Assembly (NCBI GenBank): GCA_031216915.1
Contig: CM062296.1
Coordinates: forward strand, 795,497,473 to 795,561,472
Direction of reading: 5' to 3'
DNA: 64,000 bases
DNA from: Pictodentalium vernedei
Lineage: Eukaryota > Mollusca > Scaphopoda > Dentaliida > Dentaliidae
The notes below the pieces were generated by a model that worked only from the letters and a program-made list of their open reading frames with translations, did no database searches and had not been told where the DNA came from. Positions 32,651-44,801 of this stretch are shown here, one piece after another. The first letter of the stretch is position 1, and each line of letters begins with the position of its first letter. The translations under genes and the position numbers were made by a program.

Positions 32651-33630
32651 TAATGTTGTTTAAAAGTACAATATAGTACCACAGTGTTATCAGTTGGTGA
32701 CACAAGGCATATTCGTTAGTATTTGGTATTAGGTTCCGTTCCACAGTTTTTCAATCATTTCCTAAAATGACATGCCATACATTCTCTTCAAATACAAATA
32801 TTCTGTAACTTAGTTTTCTAACCCATAACATGTATTATATTTCTGACATCCACTAAAAACATTTATCTCACAAACGGGCGTTTTTGCACTGTTACGCAAC
32901 TAAAGGTTAATGTATCTGGGGCCTTGTTCCGAATCCGAATCAAGGGTCCCTGATACAAGCGCGTGATTCTGCTGTTGCCGAAACAACGGCATTAATATCA
33001 TTTTTCGATCGCTTCGCGTTTTTCCTTTCAGAGAAAACAATATTATGTGAGACGAAGCCGAACCTAATATTGTTTTCTCTGAGCCGTATGTGACACTGTA
33101 TCTGCCAACTAAACGTCCTGTAACGTATTTATTATGCACGGCATGCTAACATGTCATTGGGGAAGTTAAATCAACGGATAGTTAAATTATGCGAACTTTT
33201 CGGCATCTTGGGCTGGTTTGTAGCCTATTATTGGGATTTTCCTGGACGCTCGAGTCGAGGCTTCTCTCTTGAAGTAAAAGGATTAGTTTTCGCTATGAAA
33301 TGTGGAAAACTCCACCTCAATAAACGATGAACGGTATATTTTAAAATATAAAAAACCTTTACACCAAGAGGGATATTTAATTCACTAGTAATTATTGCAA
33401 ATGTAACAATCAAATTCGCGTTGACGAAACACACAGTTGATCCACTCCACAAGACAGTATTCAGTAAAGTGAATCCCAGTGACGTAATTTTCTCTGATGT
33501 ATAACGTCATCACTGACCTCAATATGGAGATCAATGAACGCTATTCTATTTTTCAATTTGCGTCTTTCCATTGATAAGGCAAACGAAAAAGTTCCTCTTA
33601 AAATAGTTTTATAACACATTTTGTGGTCAA
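32651..33630. other. Unannotated DNA with small hairpin
   Basis: A short palindrome (AGAGAAAACAATATTA and TAATATTGTTTTCTCT, near 33,031-33,080) is present. No gene. Confidence 0.4.
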
Positions 33631-33704
33631 TATTGTGAGATAAATTTATTCATGCAGGCACAGAATTATTGTGAGATAAATTTATTCATGCAGGCACAGA
33701 ATCG
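33631..33704. repeat. Perfect tandem duplication of about 36 bases
   Basis: The unit containing TTGTGAGATAAATTTATTCA and TGCAGGCACAGAAT occurs twice in direct succession. Confidence 0.8.
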
Positions 33705-34550
33705 CATTTCGACGCGCCCTAACGGGCACGTCGAAATACTGTTCTGTTCCTACAACTCGACTTGATCTGAATTCCCGGAGACACACACCGTGGTGATAAT
33801 CTGTATATAACACTCTCTGACTGAGTGAAAATAACTAGTCAGGATGTTGGTGTAATAAATTATTGTCAAGGGCAAGACTTCAACATGCAAAGCTGCATGA
33901 ACAAAAATTGCCGATACTAGTCATTTTCAGCCACCCAGCAGCCCCAAAAACAAAAACAAATTCCATTATCCCCACTCACCTAACATTGGAGCATATAACC
34001 CCCTGTTTCTAAAATGTGGAGAACAAAAAATCCATGTTTCCGTCTCATTATTGAGTTACATGCCTGGTAACAAACCAGTGTAAAAATGACATTTTAAAAA
34101 ATAGCTTGTTTCCCATAATTCATCTGGTAATTTACCCTATGCATCAGACTCCAACTTTAGGACCAAAACCTCAAATTCTCTTGTCAAACAAATAGCCTAA
34201 TGTAATCAAAAATCTGATACCAAACATATATCTCCAATTTACATGGCATTAGTTTCAACATATGCCCAATGTTTAGAATTTCACTCCAGTGCAATAGTGC
34301 GAAACTGTAGAGCGGAACCTTAGTGGAAAGTTGTTTCGGCAATTTGGGATATTGCAATCATAGATATGGTCACTCTGTTCGTTTTGGGGGTAATCTGGGT
34401 TTGAACAGAAATAGTTAGTTGTGCAAATAAGGAGTGCAATGTCAACCTACAAAAATGGTGATGGACTGAGAATTCTAACACGCACTCCAGTCGACCTATG
34501 TCAGACACTCGGAGCTGGTATAACCTTGGACCTGCCCTTGAATAGTGCAT
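33705..34550. other. Unannotated intergenic DNA
   Basis: No supported gene. A short hairpin near 33,712-33,738 only. Confidence 0.35.
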
Positions 34551-34563
34551 GACCCACGTTGTA

Positions 34564-34932
34564 TTTATTATTTATTTATTGGTGTTTACGGTCACATACT
34601 TATGCGCAACGGCTAATCGTGACCGTGAAAGTTATACAGGTGGAGGAAGTCGGAGTGCCCGGAGAGAACCACCGAGCATCGACGAGCAACTGTCCGCTGC
34701 TCAACATTCTAACTCTGTTCAAGCTCCGCTCAAGCAGGGTTACAGCGATTGAATACATGGGCACCATCGACGTGCAGTACGCCTTAGTACACGGTGTCAT
34801 CGTACCCCCATGTAGGCAACCGGGACAAAGTGCCTTGCCCAAGGACACAACGCGGGTCGTCCCAGATGGGGATCGAATTCGGGACCTCTAGCATAGAAGT
34901 CCAACAGTCTACAACTGAGCCACCGCGTTCCC
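34564..34932 (-). mobile_element. tRNA-derived SINE, full length, minus orientation
   Basis: The same family as 31,291-31,663, reverse orientation, with the tRNA-like head at the right end (GATCGAATTCGGGACCTC and CAACTGAGCCACCGCG). Flanked by GACCCACGTTGTA (34551-34563) and GACCTACGTTGTA (34933-34945), one mismatch. Confidence 0.88.
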
Positions 34933-35439
34933 GACCTACGTTGTAGATTCAATCGTCTGGATTATTTCATCTGGTCGGGAATGCGAACCCATTATTCGCT
35001 TTTCTGTTCAACTGAAATATTTCAGACGACGTAATGCACGGAATTCGATGCTGCAGTGGCCTTGAATCAGTGTAGCTTTTAGATAGTGCATCGCTTATGT
35101 TGTTGATTCAATCGTCGGGTTTATTTTAGTTGCTCGACCAACTAAAATATTACAGACGAGTGAATCCAAAAATACCAAAAACAGCCTTTTTTCTTTGAAT
35201 CAACGAGAAAAAAATGTTTCTCAGCTGAGAATTGATTTCACCGAATGGTTAATGAGATTACAATACCGTTAGACATGTTTAGAAACTAAACACTTACGAA
35301 TGAAGACTAATTACAAGTGTAGTTTTATAATTACATCGTCTAGTTCCATCTTTTATTATATGCTAGCCTACGAATTATCGTAAATTATCTAAAAGATATT
35401 TCTCGATATCCACTAGATAAATATCGAGAAATATCCCTC

Positions 35440-35961
35440 AGTAGCTTCCTAAATGGCACCATGCTTCGGTGCCTTGAAGGACCAATAAGGTGATCTTTGT
35501 TATTGTTTTGAAACGTACGCGTTTGTATTCGAATTGGGCTGAACTCTGTGCAATAAAATGTCTCGTAGCGTATAACAAAAAGAAAATCTACTCTATATTA
35601 GTCAGTTTCGGGAATTATGTCATGAGTGTGGACATGAAAAATAGTATTTTCAGGTCCACACGGTGAATGCTTTCAGTAGCTTCCTAAAGGACGTTACACT
35701 TCGGCGCATGACGCCGCCTTGAACGTCGCCTTGACGAAATGATCAGCTGATCTTTGTTGTTGGTTTGAAACGTACGTGTTTGCAGTGAAATTGGGCTGAA
35801 TATTGTGCAGTAGAAAGTCACGTAGCATATAATAAAAAGAAAATCTACACTATTTTAGTGAATATCGGGAACTATCTCATTCGTGTGGACCTGAAAGTAT
35901 TATTTTTCACGAGCGGTTGTGCGAGTGAAAAATAATACTTTCGAGTCCACACGAATGAGAT
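35440..35961. repeat. Two diverged direct repeats of about 230 bases ending in a hairpin
   Basis: Units at about 35,440-35,665 and 35,668-35,900 share CAGTAGCTTCCTAAA, GTTTGAAACGTACG and AAAAAGAAAATCTAC in order. The second continues into a long palindrome (35,875-35,961; TCTCATTCGTGTGGACCTG against CGAGTCCACACGAATGAGA). Confidence 0.6.
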
Positions 35962-36003
35962 ACAATTCTCAATTCTCTAATTTTAAAATCTTTTTCCTGC
36001 CTC

Positions 36004-36270
36004 CAATGTTGACACTATAGGGACAAAAATGACACTATAGGGGCAAAGCCCTATGGAGAATCCTATGTTAATTTTGTCCCTATAGTGTCAACATTGGGGT
36101 ATGGGAAAATCAGTGTTAAATGCTTGTCCCTATAGTGACAGTCATGGGGTAAAATCCCTTCCAATTACTAAGTCCCTCGAGTGTCAGTATTGGGGTATAG
36201 GGAATTCAGTGATAAATGCTTGTCCCTATAGTGGCAGTCATGGGGTAGGTTGTTCCAAACATTTTTATAC
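36004..36270. repeat. Palindrome and tandem repeats on left flank of second Polinton
   Basis: A fold-back with CAATGTTGACACTATAGGG and CCCTATAGTGTCAACATTGG is followed by about three diverged units of 45-55 bases containing TTGTCCCTATAGTG. An almost identical fold-back occurs in the same orientation at 46,728-46,820, right of the second Polinton. The open frame with CPYSDSHGV at 36,101 arises from these repeats. Confidence 0.65.
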
Positions 36271-36653
36271 TGACAAAAAAATGTGTGTTAATTGCTATAC
36301 TGGCAGGCTTAGGAGGGGTTTGTCTTCCATACACTTTATATACAGACAAAATGTTCACCATTCAAAACCTGCTACCTATTGTACATCACCCGACTGGTGA
36401 AGTTTTTTCTATTTATTACTGAAACACACGACATAAAATAACACTGTCAGATTTAGTGTGAATCAGTGGTTTTTTTACATTTTTAGGGAAGGAAGTGATC
36501 GCTCCAATATCAACTTCTAAATTTCAAATGTGTGAATGTCTTATAATGCGAGATGAAAGTGTGTCTGACAGTCGATTTGTAAAACAAATAACACTTCCTC
36601 ACTCTGACAAAAAACATTTCTCTCATTTATTTTCTCATTACGACTGTGTATAT

Positions 36654-36796
36654 TTTACAAATACGTGAATGTAAGAGAATGCGAAGGTTGCATTCAAATA
36701 CATTTTTTCAAACACGTATTCCACACATGTTCCAATAATTCACTGAATGCAACCCCTCGCATTCTCTTACATTCGCGTATTTGTAAACTGTTTTAA
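36654..36796. repeat. Fold-back repeat with 43-base arms
   Basis: TTTACAAATACGTGAATGTA and its near reverse complement near 36,796 enclose a short centre. Smaller hairpins follow at about 36,850-36,914 and 37,015-37,062. Confidence 0.65.
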
Positions 36797-38089
36797 GCTG
36801 ATCTTAACAAATTAGCGCTAGATATTACAGTGGGATAAATGCCCGGAGAACAATTTCATTTTACACCACAAAACATACAGTGAATGAAATATGTTTTGTA
36901 GTGTAAAATGTTTTTCTTCATTGTGACACAGAAATAGAATAAATATCACTTTCTTCTACCCAAACTGAAAAACGCAAATTCTCTTAACTTTTATGCCTGT
37001 ATTGAAATCGTAACAGATGTATTTTAAAGAAAATCATATTTTCTTTAAAAACGTCTGTTACGAATTCAGAAAAAAGGCACAATTCCGAAATATCGTTCTG
37101 AAAACTAACAAACCTTAACCACATTGAAACAATTACCAACAACTTGTCTTTCTTTGTGCCGAATAAAACATTTATCCTTATATTACAGAGAGAGCATAAT
37201 TTACATTATTAGTTTTTTGTCAAAAGAACTCCACATGTGTGTTTGAGTGTGTAAAGGGTAATCAGTGAATCTTACACTGGAAAAGTGTGCTGCCACTTTG
37301 AAATATTTTACCAATTTTCAAGCCAGTTAAAAGTTTGTCAACGTTTAATTTCGCTATTATATGTACTTAACACTGTTGCTAGGCAGAATAATTTACTATT
37401 TCAACAGATGTTTTTTACGACACTATGTCAGTCTTTCCCTCCAAATTATTTTTGGAGGGAAAGAGTGATTTTCTGTATCATCAAGTGTGGAAAGGTGGTG
37501 AAAAACACTTTGTGTATTCAATGAGCATTTCACCCGCCTAAATCTAACCAATGGGGGAAACAGGTGCATGAAATACTCATTGCATTATTTTCTGGTGCCT
37601 TTTGCTCTCCCCTAAATGACTGTAAATACACTTTGGCGGGCTCATAACCACAATTTTCTTATCGTTATCTATGAGACTTGAAACATCTATCGAAATATAA
37701 CTTCTACCATGAGATTGCGGGTGTAAGGGGGTAGAACAATGATCATGCTGTTATCCCAAGAAATAATCTGAGCCAATTAGCAAGACTCTCCGAGGGTAGA
37801 GATGTCTGAGTTATTTGTCAGAAGCTTGATGGTTGATAGTTGCTGTTATGCCATTTCCACATCCGGTGAATTACAAAAAGGCCCTTTTAGAGCCACCCTG
37901 GTCTCAAAAAGACTTTCTTTATACACAATATGTAACCCATATTCATTCATTCATTTTTAAAAGGTGGCTAGTCCCATATTTTAGTTATTTTCTTTGTGTT
38001 TAATCTAAAGTCAAGGACAAATAATTGGATATTTTGGAGTTAACAAGACAGAAACATGTGATTTTGATCTCCTCTGATGATTAAAAAAG
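36797..38089. other. Non-coding DNA left of second Polinton genes
   Basis: No supported gene. The left end of the second Polinton must lie here or in the flanking repeats, but I could not identify a terminal inverted repeat. Confidence 0.35.
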
Positions 38090-41000
38090 ATGAAGCAGTC
38101 ATTAGTGGACTACACTGATTCAGATGATAGTGAGACAGAAGTTGTAAGTAGCAAGAAACAGAGGTCGACTGAATATGCTAAGAATACAAACTCCATACAG
38201 AGATTGTATTCTAAGTTACTGTGGCAATACAGAAAATTTAACTCGGAATCCCATGTATGTGAAGAGACTTTGAATCAATTCGATGTCAACAATCCATTTG
38301 AGTTTCTAAGCAAAATGTTTGATTCAATGGTGGAAGATGTGAAAAAGGAATGTGGTATTCAAGACAACAACCCCATGAGGATATCCATCCACCATCCAGG
38401 TCTTGAGGTAAGTATTTTTATTCCTTTTACAAAGGCTATGGGTGTGAATGATAAAACAGTATTAGATGAAATGGAAAAAGTTATTCAATCAAATGAGAAT
38501 TTTACTATCCATGATGGTAAATTATCTTTAGAAATAACACACACTTCACTACCACAAGGGTCAGGGTGAAATGCACCCATTTCATTTGCATCTGTTGGTA
38601 AAATGGTTGGAAATAAGAAAAGTATTGTTGAAATTAAAAATGTCAATGATTCTATGTGCTTTGCACGGGTGGTGGTAGTGGGAAAATGCCATGTTGATAA
38701 AGATAATTCAGTACTTTGGGAGAAGAAATCGGACAAAATATAAAGATTCAATAGACCGACACAAGAAATTGAGGCAAAGGTATTAATGGACAAAGCAGAT
38801 CTTGGTTATAATAAACCTTGTGGATATGAAGAATATTGTAAAATTCAAGGGGTACTCTCCCCAGAGTACGTAATTACAATCCACCCACAATTTGCCAAAG
38901 AAACGTTCCTATTTGAACCACCACAAACTACAAAAGAGAGTAAAGTTATTCATATTTATCACCATGACCGTCATTTCGATACCATCACTAAAATTACAGG
39001 GTTTTTCGGGTGTGGTTACTATTGTGAATATTGCAATGTAGGGTATAGTAACAGAGAATGCCATAGATGCCCCAAAGATTGTGTTTGCTATTCTCCACTA
39101 CCGTGTACACCTGAACATTCTGTTCATTGTTACACTTGTAATAGAGATTTTGTAAGTTCATCTTGTTATAAAAATCACACAACTATATTACAGAACCAAG
39201 AAAAAACAATCTGTCAATTAGTCAAGAAATGTCTATCATGTAAAATGCAATTATATTCAGGGAACGGAGAACACATTTGCGACAGGTTTAAAAAATGTAA
39301 ATATTGCCATCAATTGGTCAAAAGCGACCATTATTGTTTCATTCCAAAATACAAATCACCCAAGAATGACAAAATGCCGAAAATACCATTTGTGTTTTAT
39401 GATTTTGAAACAACTCAAGACTCAGAAGTCCACACCCTGAATTATGGTGTTGCACAGCGTGCTTGTAGCAAGTGCATTTGTAAATCTATTGATGAAACGT
39501 GTTCACAATGTGACAAAGTTGGAAAGAGGGAACATATTTTTAAAGGAGAATCTACTATGAGTGATTTTTGCACTTGGCTTTTCAGTAAGGAACATTTAGA
39601 TGCAACGGCAATTGCTCATAATTCAAGAGGGTTTGATGCACACAATTTATCTTAAGACATCTCATTTGAAACTGCTACATCAAAACCCGATGTCATCATG
39701 AATGAAAACAAAATTATTTCTCTGAAAGCTTGTGGTGTTAGACTCATCGATTCATTGAGTTTCCCTTCTATGAGATTGGCACAATCCCCTAAAACATTTG
39801 GTTTAAGTGAACTAGCAAAAGGTCATTTTCCTCATTTGGCAAATACAAAATCATATCAAAAGTACATTGGACCTTATTTAGATGCAACATTGTACATGCC
39901 TGAGTCTATGTCTCCCACAGTCAGAGAAGATTTTATTAAATGGTACAATCAAAAATTTTTGCCAAAGAAATGGACATGTACTGTAAGTCTGATGTGGATA
40001 TATTATGTAGAGGGTGTGGGGAATTCAGAAAACAATTTATCAAATGTGATGGGATAGGTCCTTTCAGGGAGGCTGTAACTTTAGCTGATCCCTGTAATAA
40101 AGCTTGGCGGAAAAATTCAATGCCAGAAAACAAAGTTGGTCTCAATTCAGACATAGGCTATTCTACTGCCGTTGAATATTCCATGAAAGCCATTAGATAC
40201 TTACAGCTACTAGCACAAGAAGAAGGCATACACATACGACATGCACTAAACGATGGAGAAATTAAAATTGGAAATTATGTAGATGGTTTTCACAAAGAGA
40301 CAAATTCAATCTATGAATTTTATGGATGTATGTCATATGGATGTGAAACTGGCTATCCTGACAGATTTGAGAAAAATCCAATCAATTCACAATTCTATCA
40401 ATCTCTGTACAACAAAACCCAATCACGCATAAAACATTTCAAATCATTGGGGTATAATATACAAGTGGTGTGGAAACATGAATTGGATCATCTATGCAAA
40501 TCAGATCCTGAAGTTCAAGCCTCTTTAGATACATTTTTCCCACACATGGACCCAATTAAACCACGAGAAGCATTATTTGGCGGGAGAACAAATGCCATTA
40601 AATTACACTACGCTATTGATGAAAACACAGACACAGAAATCAAATACATAGATATCTGTTCATTTTACCCATATGTGAACAAACACAGGGAATATTCAAT
40701 GGGACATCCAGATATACTCACAAAGGAAAACATAGAGATTGCGAAAATAAGCCAATACAGAGGTCTCATTAAATGTAAGGTTTTACCACCTCAAAATTTT
40801 TTTGGCCAGTTTTACCTATTCATTGTAATAATAAAATGACATTTACACTTTGTAAAATGTGTGCAGAACACGAATCAGATCACTGTAAACACACACCAGA
40901 ACAACGTGCACTTATAGGCACATGGACATCTGTTGAACTTTGCAAAGCATTGGATTTGGGGTACACTCTTCTTGACACTTACCAGATTTGGCATAGGGAT

Positions 41001-41885
41001 GAATGGTCTTCAGAGATTTACAAATATTATGTGAACAAATATTTAAAAATGGAACAAGAAGCTAGTGGGTTTCCAGATTGGGTGAAAACAGAAACAGACA
41101 AAAAAAAAATTAAAAACGATTATGCACAAATTGAAAATATCTATTTAGAAAAAGTTGAAAAAACCCGGGGAAAAGATCATTTACCAAAACCATGTTAAAT
41201 TGTCTCTGGGGATAAAATGCACAAAACAATATAAAAACTAAAACAAAATACATAAATGAACCATCATAATATTTTGAAATAATACAGAACAAAAACAAAA
41301 TTGTGAAGAATGTGGAATTTTTTTACCATGATCAGTTTGTTTTAGTAAACTACATTGATACTACAGATGTTTACAATCCACACAATTTAGCAAATGTTGT
41401 CATTTGTCACAGCCTATGCACGTATGGAATTATACAAAGTTTTAGAACAATTAGGAACGCAAGTTTTATATTTTGACACAGACAGTTGTATCTATATATA
41501 TAAACCATCACTCTGGAATCCAGAAATTGTACATAGTAGATTAGGGCAGTGGACAGATGAACACCCAGGGGGAAAAATCACAGAGTTTGTGGGTTTAGGT
41601 CCGAAAAATTATGGATACAAATATATTAATGATGGAGAAATAAGTAAAGTTAAGGGTATCACATTAGATTACATGACATCACAAAAAGTTAATTTTGAAA
41701 GCATGATTGAGTGGGCACGAGACAGAAAGAGTTACAAATTAAACATTGAATATACACATAGAATTAAACGTAACAAAGATAGACAAGTAACAAGTGAAAC
41801 ACAAAGCAAAACATTCAGATCTGTTCACACAAAACGTTTTGTTGTTGTTAAATATGACACACTACCCTATGGGTATAATGTATAA
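38090..41885 (+). pseudogene. Family B DNA polymerase of second Polinton, heavily decayed
   Basis: An acidic N-terminus precedes a Cys/His-rich region (CGYYCEYCNVGYSNRECHRC, near 39,010-39,300). Then come exonuclease motif I FVFYDFETTQD, Exo II AHNSRGFDAHNL, Exo III MYCKSDVDILC, palm motif A DICSFYPYVNKHREY, a motif B remnant MLNCLWG and an intact motif C YFDTDSCIYIYKP followed by EFVGLGPKNYGYKYI. In-frame stops lie at 38567 (TGA), 38741 (TAA), 39653 (TAA) and near 41,209 (TAA). Frameshifts fall near 39,955, 40,800, 41,190 and 41,390. It is AT-rich, CpG-poor and of a clearly different sequence type from the polymerase at 2140-6376. Dead as it stands. Confidence 0.9.
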
Positions 41886-41929
41886 ATACTACTCAGATTT
41901 CTTATTTCGACCTTGAACAGGGAACAGGG

Positions 41930-42556
41930 ATGATGTCTCTACCACTTAATCCTACATATCCTATATACTTATCAGAGTTAAGAAGACTTTCGAGTTTTAG
42001 TAGGACTACAAATCCCAGTTTACAATCCAAGAAAGAAGATTTAGCTAAAGCTGGGTTTTTCTGTGTAGGAGATGGTAAAGTAAAATGTTTTGTATGTGGA
42101 CAAGGTTTACATAATTGGGAAGAAAAGGATATTCATTTACAAGAACATGTTAAGTGGTCACCAAATTGTTCTTATATTCAATTGATAAGAAATTGTCAAT
42201 TATACAATCCACCAACATGTATGCAAACACCTCCTGATAAAATATTATCAGTGATGGATTATGGATTCACTTTAAATCAACTATTTTCAACCATGAAAAA
42301 ATATGACAAGTGTCTAGATGATTTTCCAGATTCTAAATCTTTATTTGCACTCATGGTACTAGATGATCAAAGAACAACATTTAGTACCATAAATGCAAGA
42401 AAAGCTTCAGGACAGTTCAAAACTAAGTTAGACAAAATGTTTACAGATAATGTAGAAAATGATTTTCCTGACTGTCCAGATGAACAGAGTACATGGTGTG
42501 ATGTAATACCTGATGCACAAAGTACATCAGAACAGACAAAAGAATCATCAGTTTGA
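41930..42556 (+). CDS. BIR (IAP-type) protein of second Polinton, intact
   Basis: A 208-residue uninterrupted frame 44 bases after the polymerase stop. The BIR domain (about 15-85) has LRRLSSF, AKAGFFCVG, then zinc ligands Cys53, Cys56, His73 and Cys80 around HNWEEKDIHLQEHV. Residues 104-147 (KILSVMDYGFTLNQLFSTM onward) align in position and pattern with the UBA-like part of the first element's BIR protein. An acidic tail of about 60 residues follows, with no RING. Neighbouring genes are riddled with stops, while this one is open. Likely role: blocking apoptosis or engaging ubiquitin signalling during infection (inference). Confidence 0.8.
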   Translation: MMSLPLNPTYPIYLSELRRLSSFSRTTNPSLQSKKEDLAKAGFFCVGDGKVKCFVCGQGLHNWEEKDIHLQEHVKWSPNCSYIQLIRNCQLYNPPTCMQTPPDKILSVMDYGFTLNQLFSTMKKYDKCLDDFPDSKSLFALMVLDDQRTTFSTINARKASGQFKTKLDKMFTDNVENDFPDCPDEQSTWCDVIPDAQSTSEQTKESSV

Positions 42557-42564
42557 ATTCAACC

Positions 42565-42951
42565 ATGGAAGCAGTAAGACACATCTTAGAAAACAAGATC
42601 ACGCATAAGGCATTATTATAGGCATTTCAAATAATCACTCCTGGCTATCTACCAATAACAAAAGATGTTATTCATAATTAATTGGAAAAAGATGAAATGT
42701 ATGGGGAATTTTGTAATGCATTACAAATCATGAATGCTTTTTACAAATATAATGTAGAAAATATTTGGACAAGAGTTATGTGGGAATCTATTATCTATGA
42801 TGAACAAATCACAGATTATTTATATAGACAATGTGCACCACAAATAGATAGAAGAATAGATTCTTCAGAAACTTTATTTGAATTAAAAGCGCCCTTAAAA
42901 AGAAAACCCACTCACAGAATTGAAGAAGCTATGGAAACAGAAAGTATATAA
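42565..42951 (+). pseudogene. Small Polinton gene of unknown function, two stops
   Basis: Starts with MEAVRHILENKITHK just after the BIR gene and meets TAG near 42,618 and TAA near 42,680. It is then open with FCNALQIMNAFYKYNVENIW and a basic tail. No family is recognised. Position between the BIR gene and ATPase in the same strand suggests part of the same transcription block. Confidence 0.5.
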
Positions 42952-42986
42952 GTTAGTGTTTTGACAACACTTTCTCACAAAAAATA

Positions 42987-43641
42987 ATGGCATCAAGTGA
43001 ATCTTTGTTGTTTCAACACCCTTGTAATATCTTTATTTCAGGGCCTAGTGGTTCAGTAAAAACAGAATTTGCCAAAAAGCTTATTGAAATGAAACATGAC
43101 TTATTTCAAATTCCCCCACAAAAAATCATCTGATGTTATAAAGAATACCAAAATATATATTCTTTAATTAAAGAGAGTGAAGACATTCAATTCATAGAAG
43201 GCATCCCTGATGATGAATATGAAATTGTTAGTGATGTCACTATTCCAAATCTTGTAGTTTTCGATGATATGTTAGGAGATAAAGATGAAGAAAAATTAAA
43301 TTATGGTTCACACGAAAAGGGCATCATAGAAATGCAAGTGTCATATACATTACACAAAATATGTTCTACATTCTGAATCTAGTCATACCATAAGTCTAAA
43401 TGCACATTATATGATTTTATTTCAAAATACTAGAGATAAAGGACAAATTAAAGTATTGGCAAATCAAGTTCGATTACCACATTTAAATGCCTCCTATAAA
43501 GATGCAACAAGTGCTAATCATGGTTATTTATTAATTTATTTTCATCCTAAAACTCCTGAGCCTTTGAGATTAAGAACTGATATTTTTCATCCTTGGGTGA
43601 CGCAAAATGAACGTGGACCTATCATTTATACAAAAGTATAA
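42987..43641 (+). pseudogene. FtsK/HerA-type packaging ATPase, broken
   Basis: The N-terminus carries a Walker A loop, FISGPSGSVKTEFAKKL, with Lys and Thr kept but a Val in place of the usual Gly. Walker B is NLVVFDDML. The later SLNAHYMILFQNTRDKGQIK segment is a hallmark of Polinton and virophage A32-like ATPases. An in-frame TGA lies near 43,132 and a frameshift between about 43,300 and 43,370. This enzyme class pumps viral DNA into capsids. The Walker A substitution and the stops make it inactive. Confidence 0.75.
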
Positions 43642-43705
43642 AAAACTGGTGCACTAATGAGATTGTGTAAGTTGTTGAAAGTTTTTTCAACAAGTACACA
43701 TCATC

Positions 43706-44374
43706 ATGGTGTCATTCATCCAATCATTAGAACAATTAAGTCAGCAGACAAATCCATTTGCAAAGGAAAAATTACTTAAGAAAGGTTTCAAGAAAATTTT
43801 AAAATGGTTTACATTAGCAAGTAGAATCATACTTGATAAGAAAATTAAATTGCCAAAACAAACTTTAACCTATATGGATAAACATAAACAAGATCTTGAA
43901 CAACTTGCAAATCCAAGAGTAGATCTGGCAACCAAGTGAAACATTATTATAAAACCAGGTGGTGGTGGATTTTTTGGTGGTGTTATTATTCGTAATTTAA
44001 TTTGGTGGGATGGTCATAAAACAAGTCGAAATTTTTATTCACCATTCAAAAAAACCAGAAGTAAGAAACGAAAATCACTTAAAAAGAAACGAAATGTTGG
44101 TAAAAATTTCATGCATGCAAATTTTTTAGTCACTCCTCAGAAAGAGATAAAAACAAAATCAGTTTTAGTGCGTAACCTTCAAAAACAAAAAATAGTACCA
44201 CCATTAAAGTGGACACATATATCAAATACAGGGAATATAGTATCACATGATCCTATAGGTTCTAGACAAAATGTGCGACATATACCACTAAAAGAAAACA
44301 TTCCAACATCGGCACGTTTCATGGCTTTGAATGCACCTAAACATGTTAAGGAGATGAGTTCTTATTTTCGTTGA
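43706..44374 (+). pseudogene. Basic Polinton protein with one in-frame TGA
   Basis: A single phase spans about 222 codons with one TGA at 43937-43939. Before it comes a helical Lys-rich part (KKGFKKILKWFTLASRIILD). After it lie a glycine-rich PGGGGFFGGVII stretch and a strongly basic KKTRSKKRKSLKKKRN, then WTHISNTGNIVSHDPIGSRQ. The basic segment resembles core or DNA-binding virion proteins. The exact family is not recognised. Confidence 0.5.
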
Positions 44375-44384
44375 ATAAAATGAA

Positions 44385-44801
44385 TTGCATGTTGGTCTAT
44401 CATATCATTTTATGAATGCACTCAGTGAGAGCAAGATGTTGAAAAAATCTCGTAAGATTCCTCTAGTTAAAAAATATGGTGGGGTGTTATTGGCACTTAG
44501 TCAAACACCTCCAGCATTTCAAAAACAAATTATGAAAAATGCACCTAAAGAATTGATTAATTGTAAGGCAGAATGTTGTCATAATCTTTTAAAAGGAAAC
44601 ATATATCTAACCCCCGCTCAGAAACGAAAATTACAACTGAAGCGTGAACAACTAAGATCTATTGCTAGTAAATCTGTATCTCTTAAAAACAAAAAACAAA
44701 TTTTAAATTAAAAAAGTGTTTTTTTACCATTACTCGGTTTACTTGGGCCTGCTATTGGAGTTGCAAAAAATCTTGTAAATAAATTGGTGAGTAAAATATG
44801 A
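44385..44801 (+). pseudogene. Small Polinton virion-type protein (X-like), one in-frame TAA
   Basis: The pattern LLALSQTPPAFQKQIMKNAP, ECCHNLLKGNIYLTPAQKRK and a basic linker, then (after TAA at 44709) FLPLLGLLGPAIGVAKNLV, matches a common small protein of animal Polintons with a hydrophobic C-terminus. It is a counterpart of the 9323-9775 protein, sharing the FLPLL hydrophobic end. Its TGA overlaps the next gene's ATG (ATGA at 44798-44801). Confidence 0.6.

Noticed and set aside
36101-36400. 99-codon frame with CPYSDSHGV repeats
   Set aside because: Explained by the tandem repeats on the left flank of the second Polinton; similar phrases appear at 46,815 from the same repeat.
43032-43060. 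Functional ATPase with unusual Walker A
   Set aside because: The Val in GPSGSVKT accompanies an in-frame TGA and a frameshift, so it is better explained as decay.
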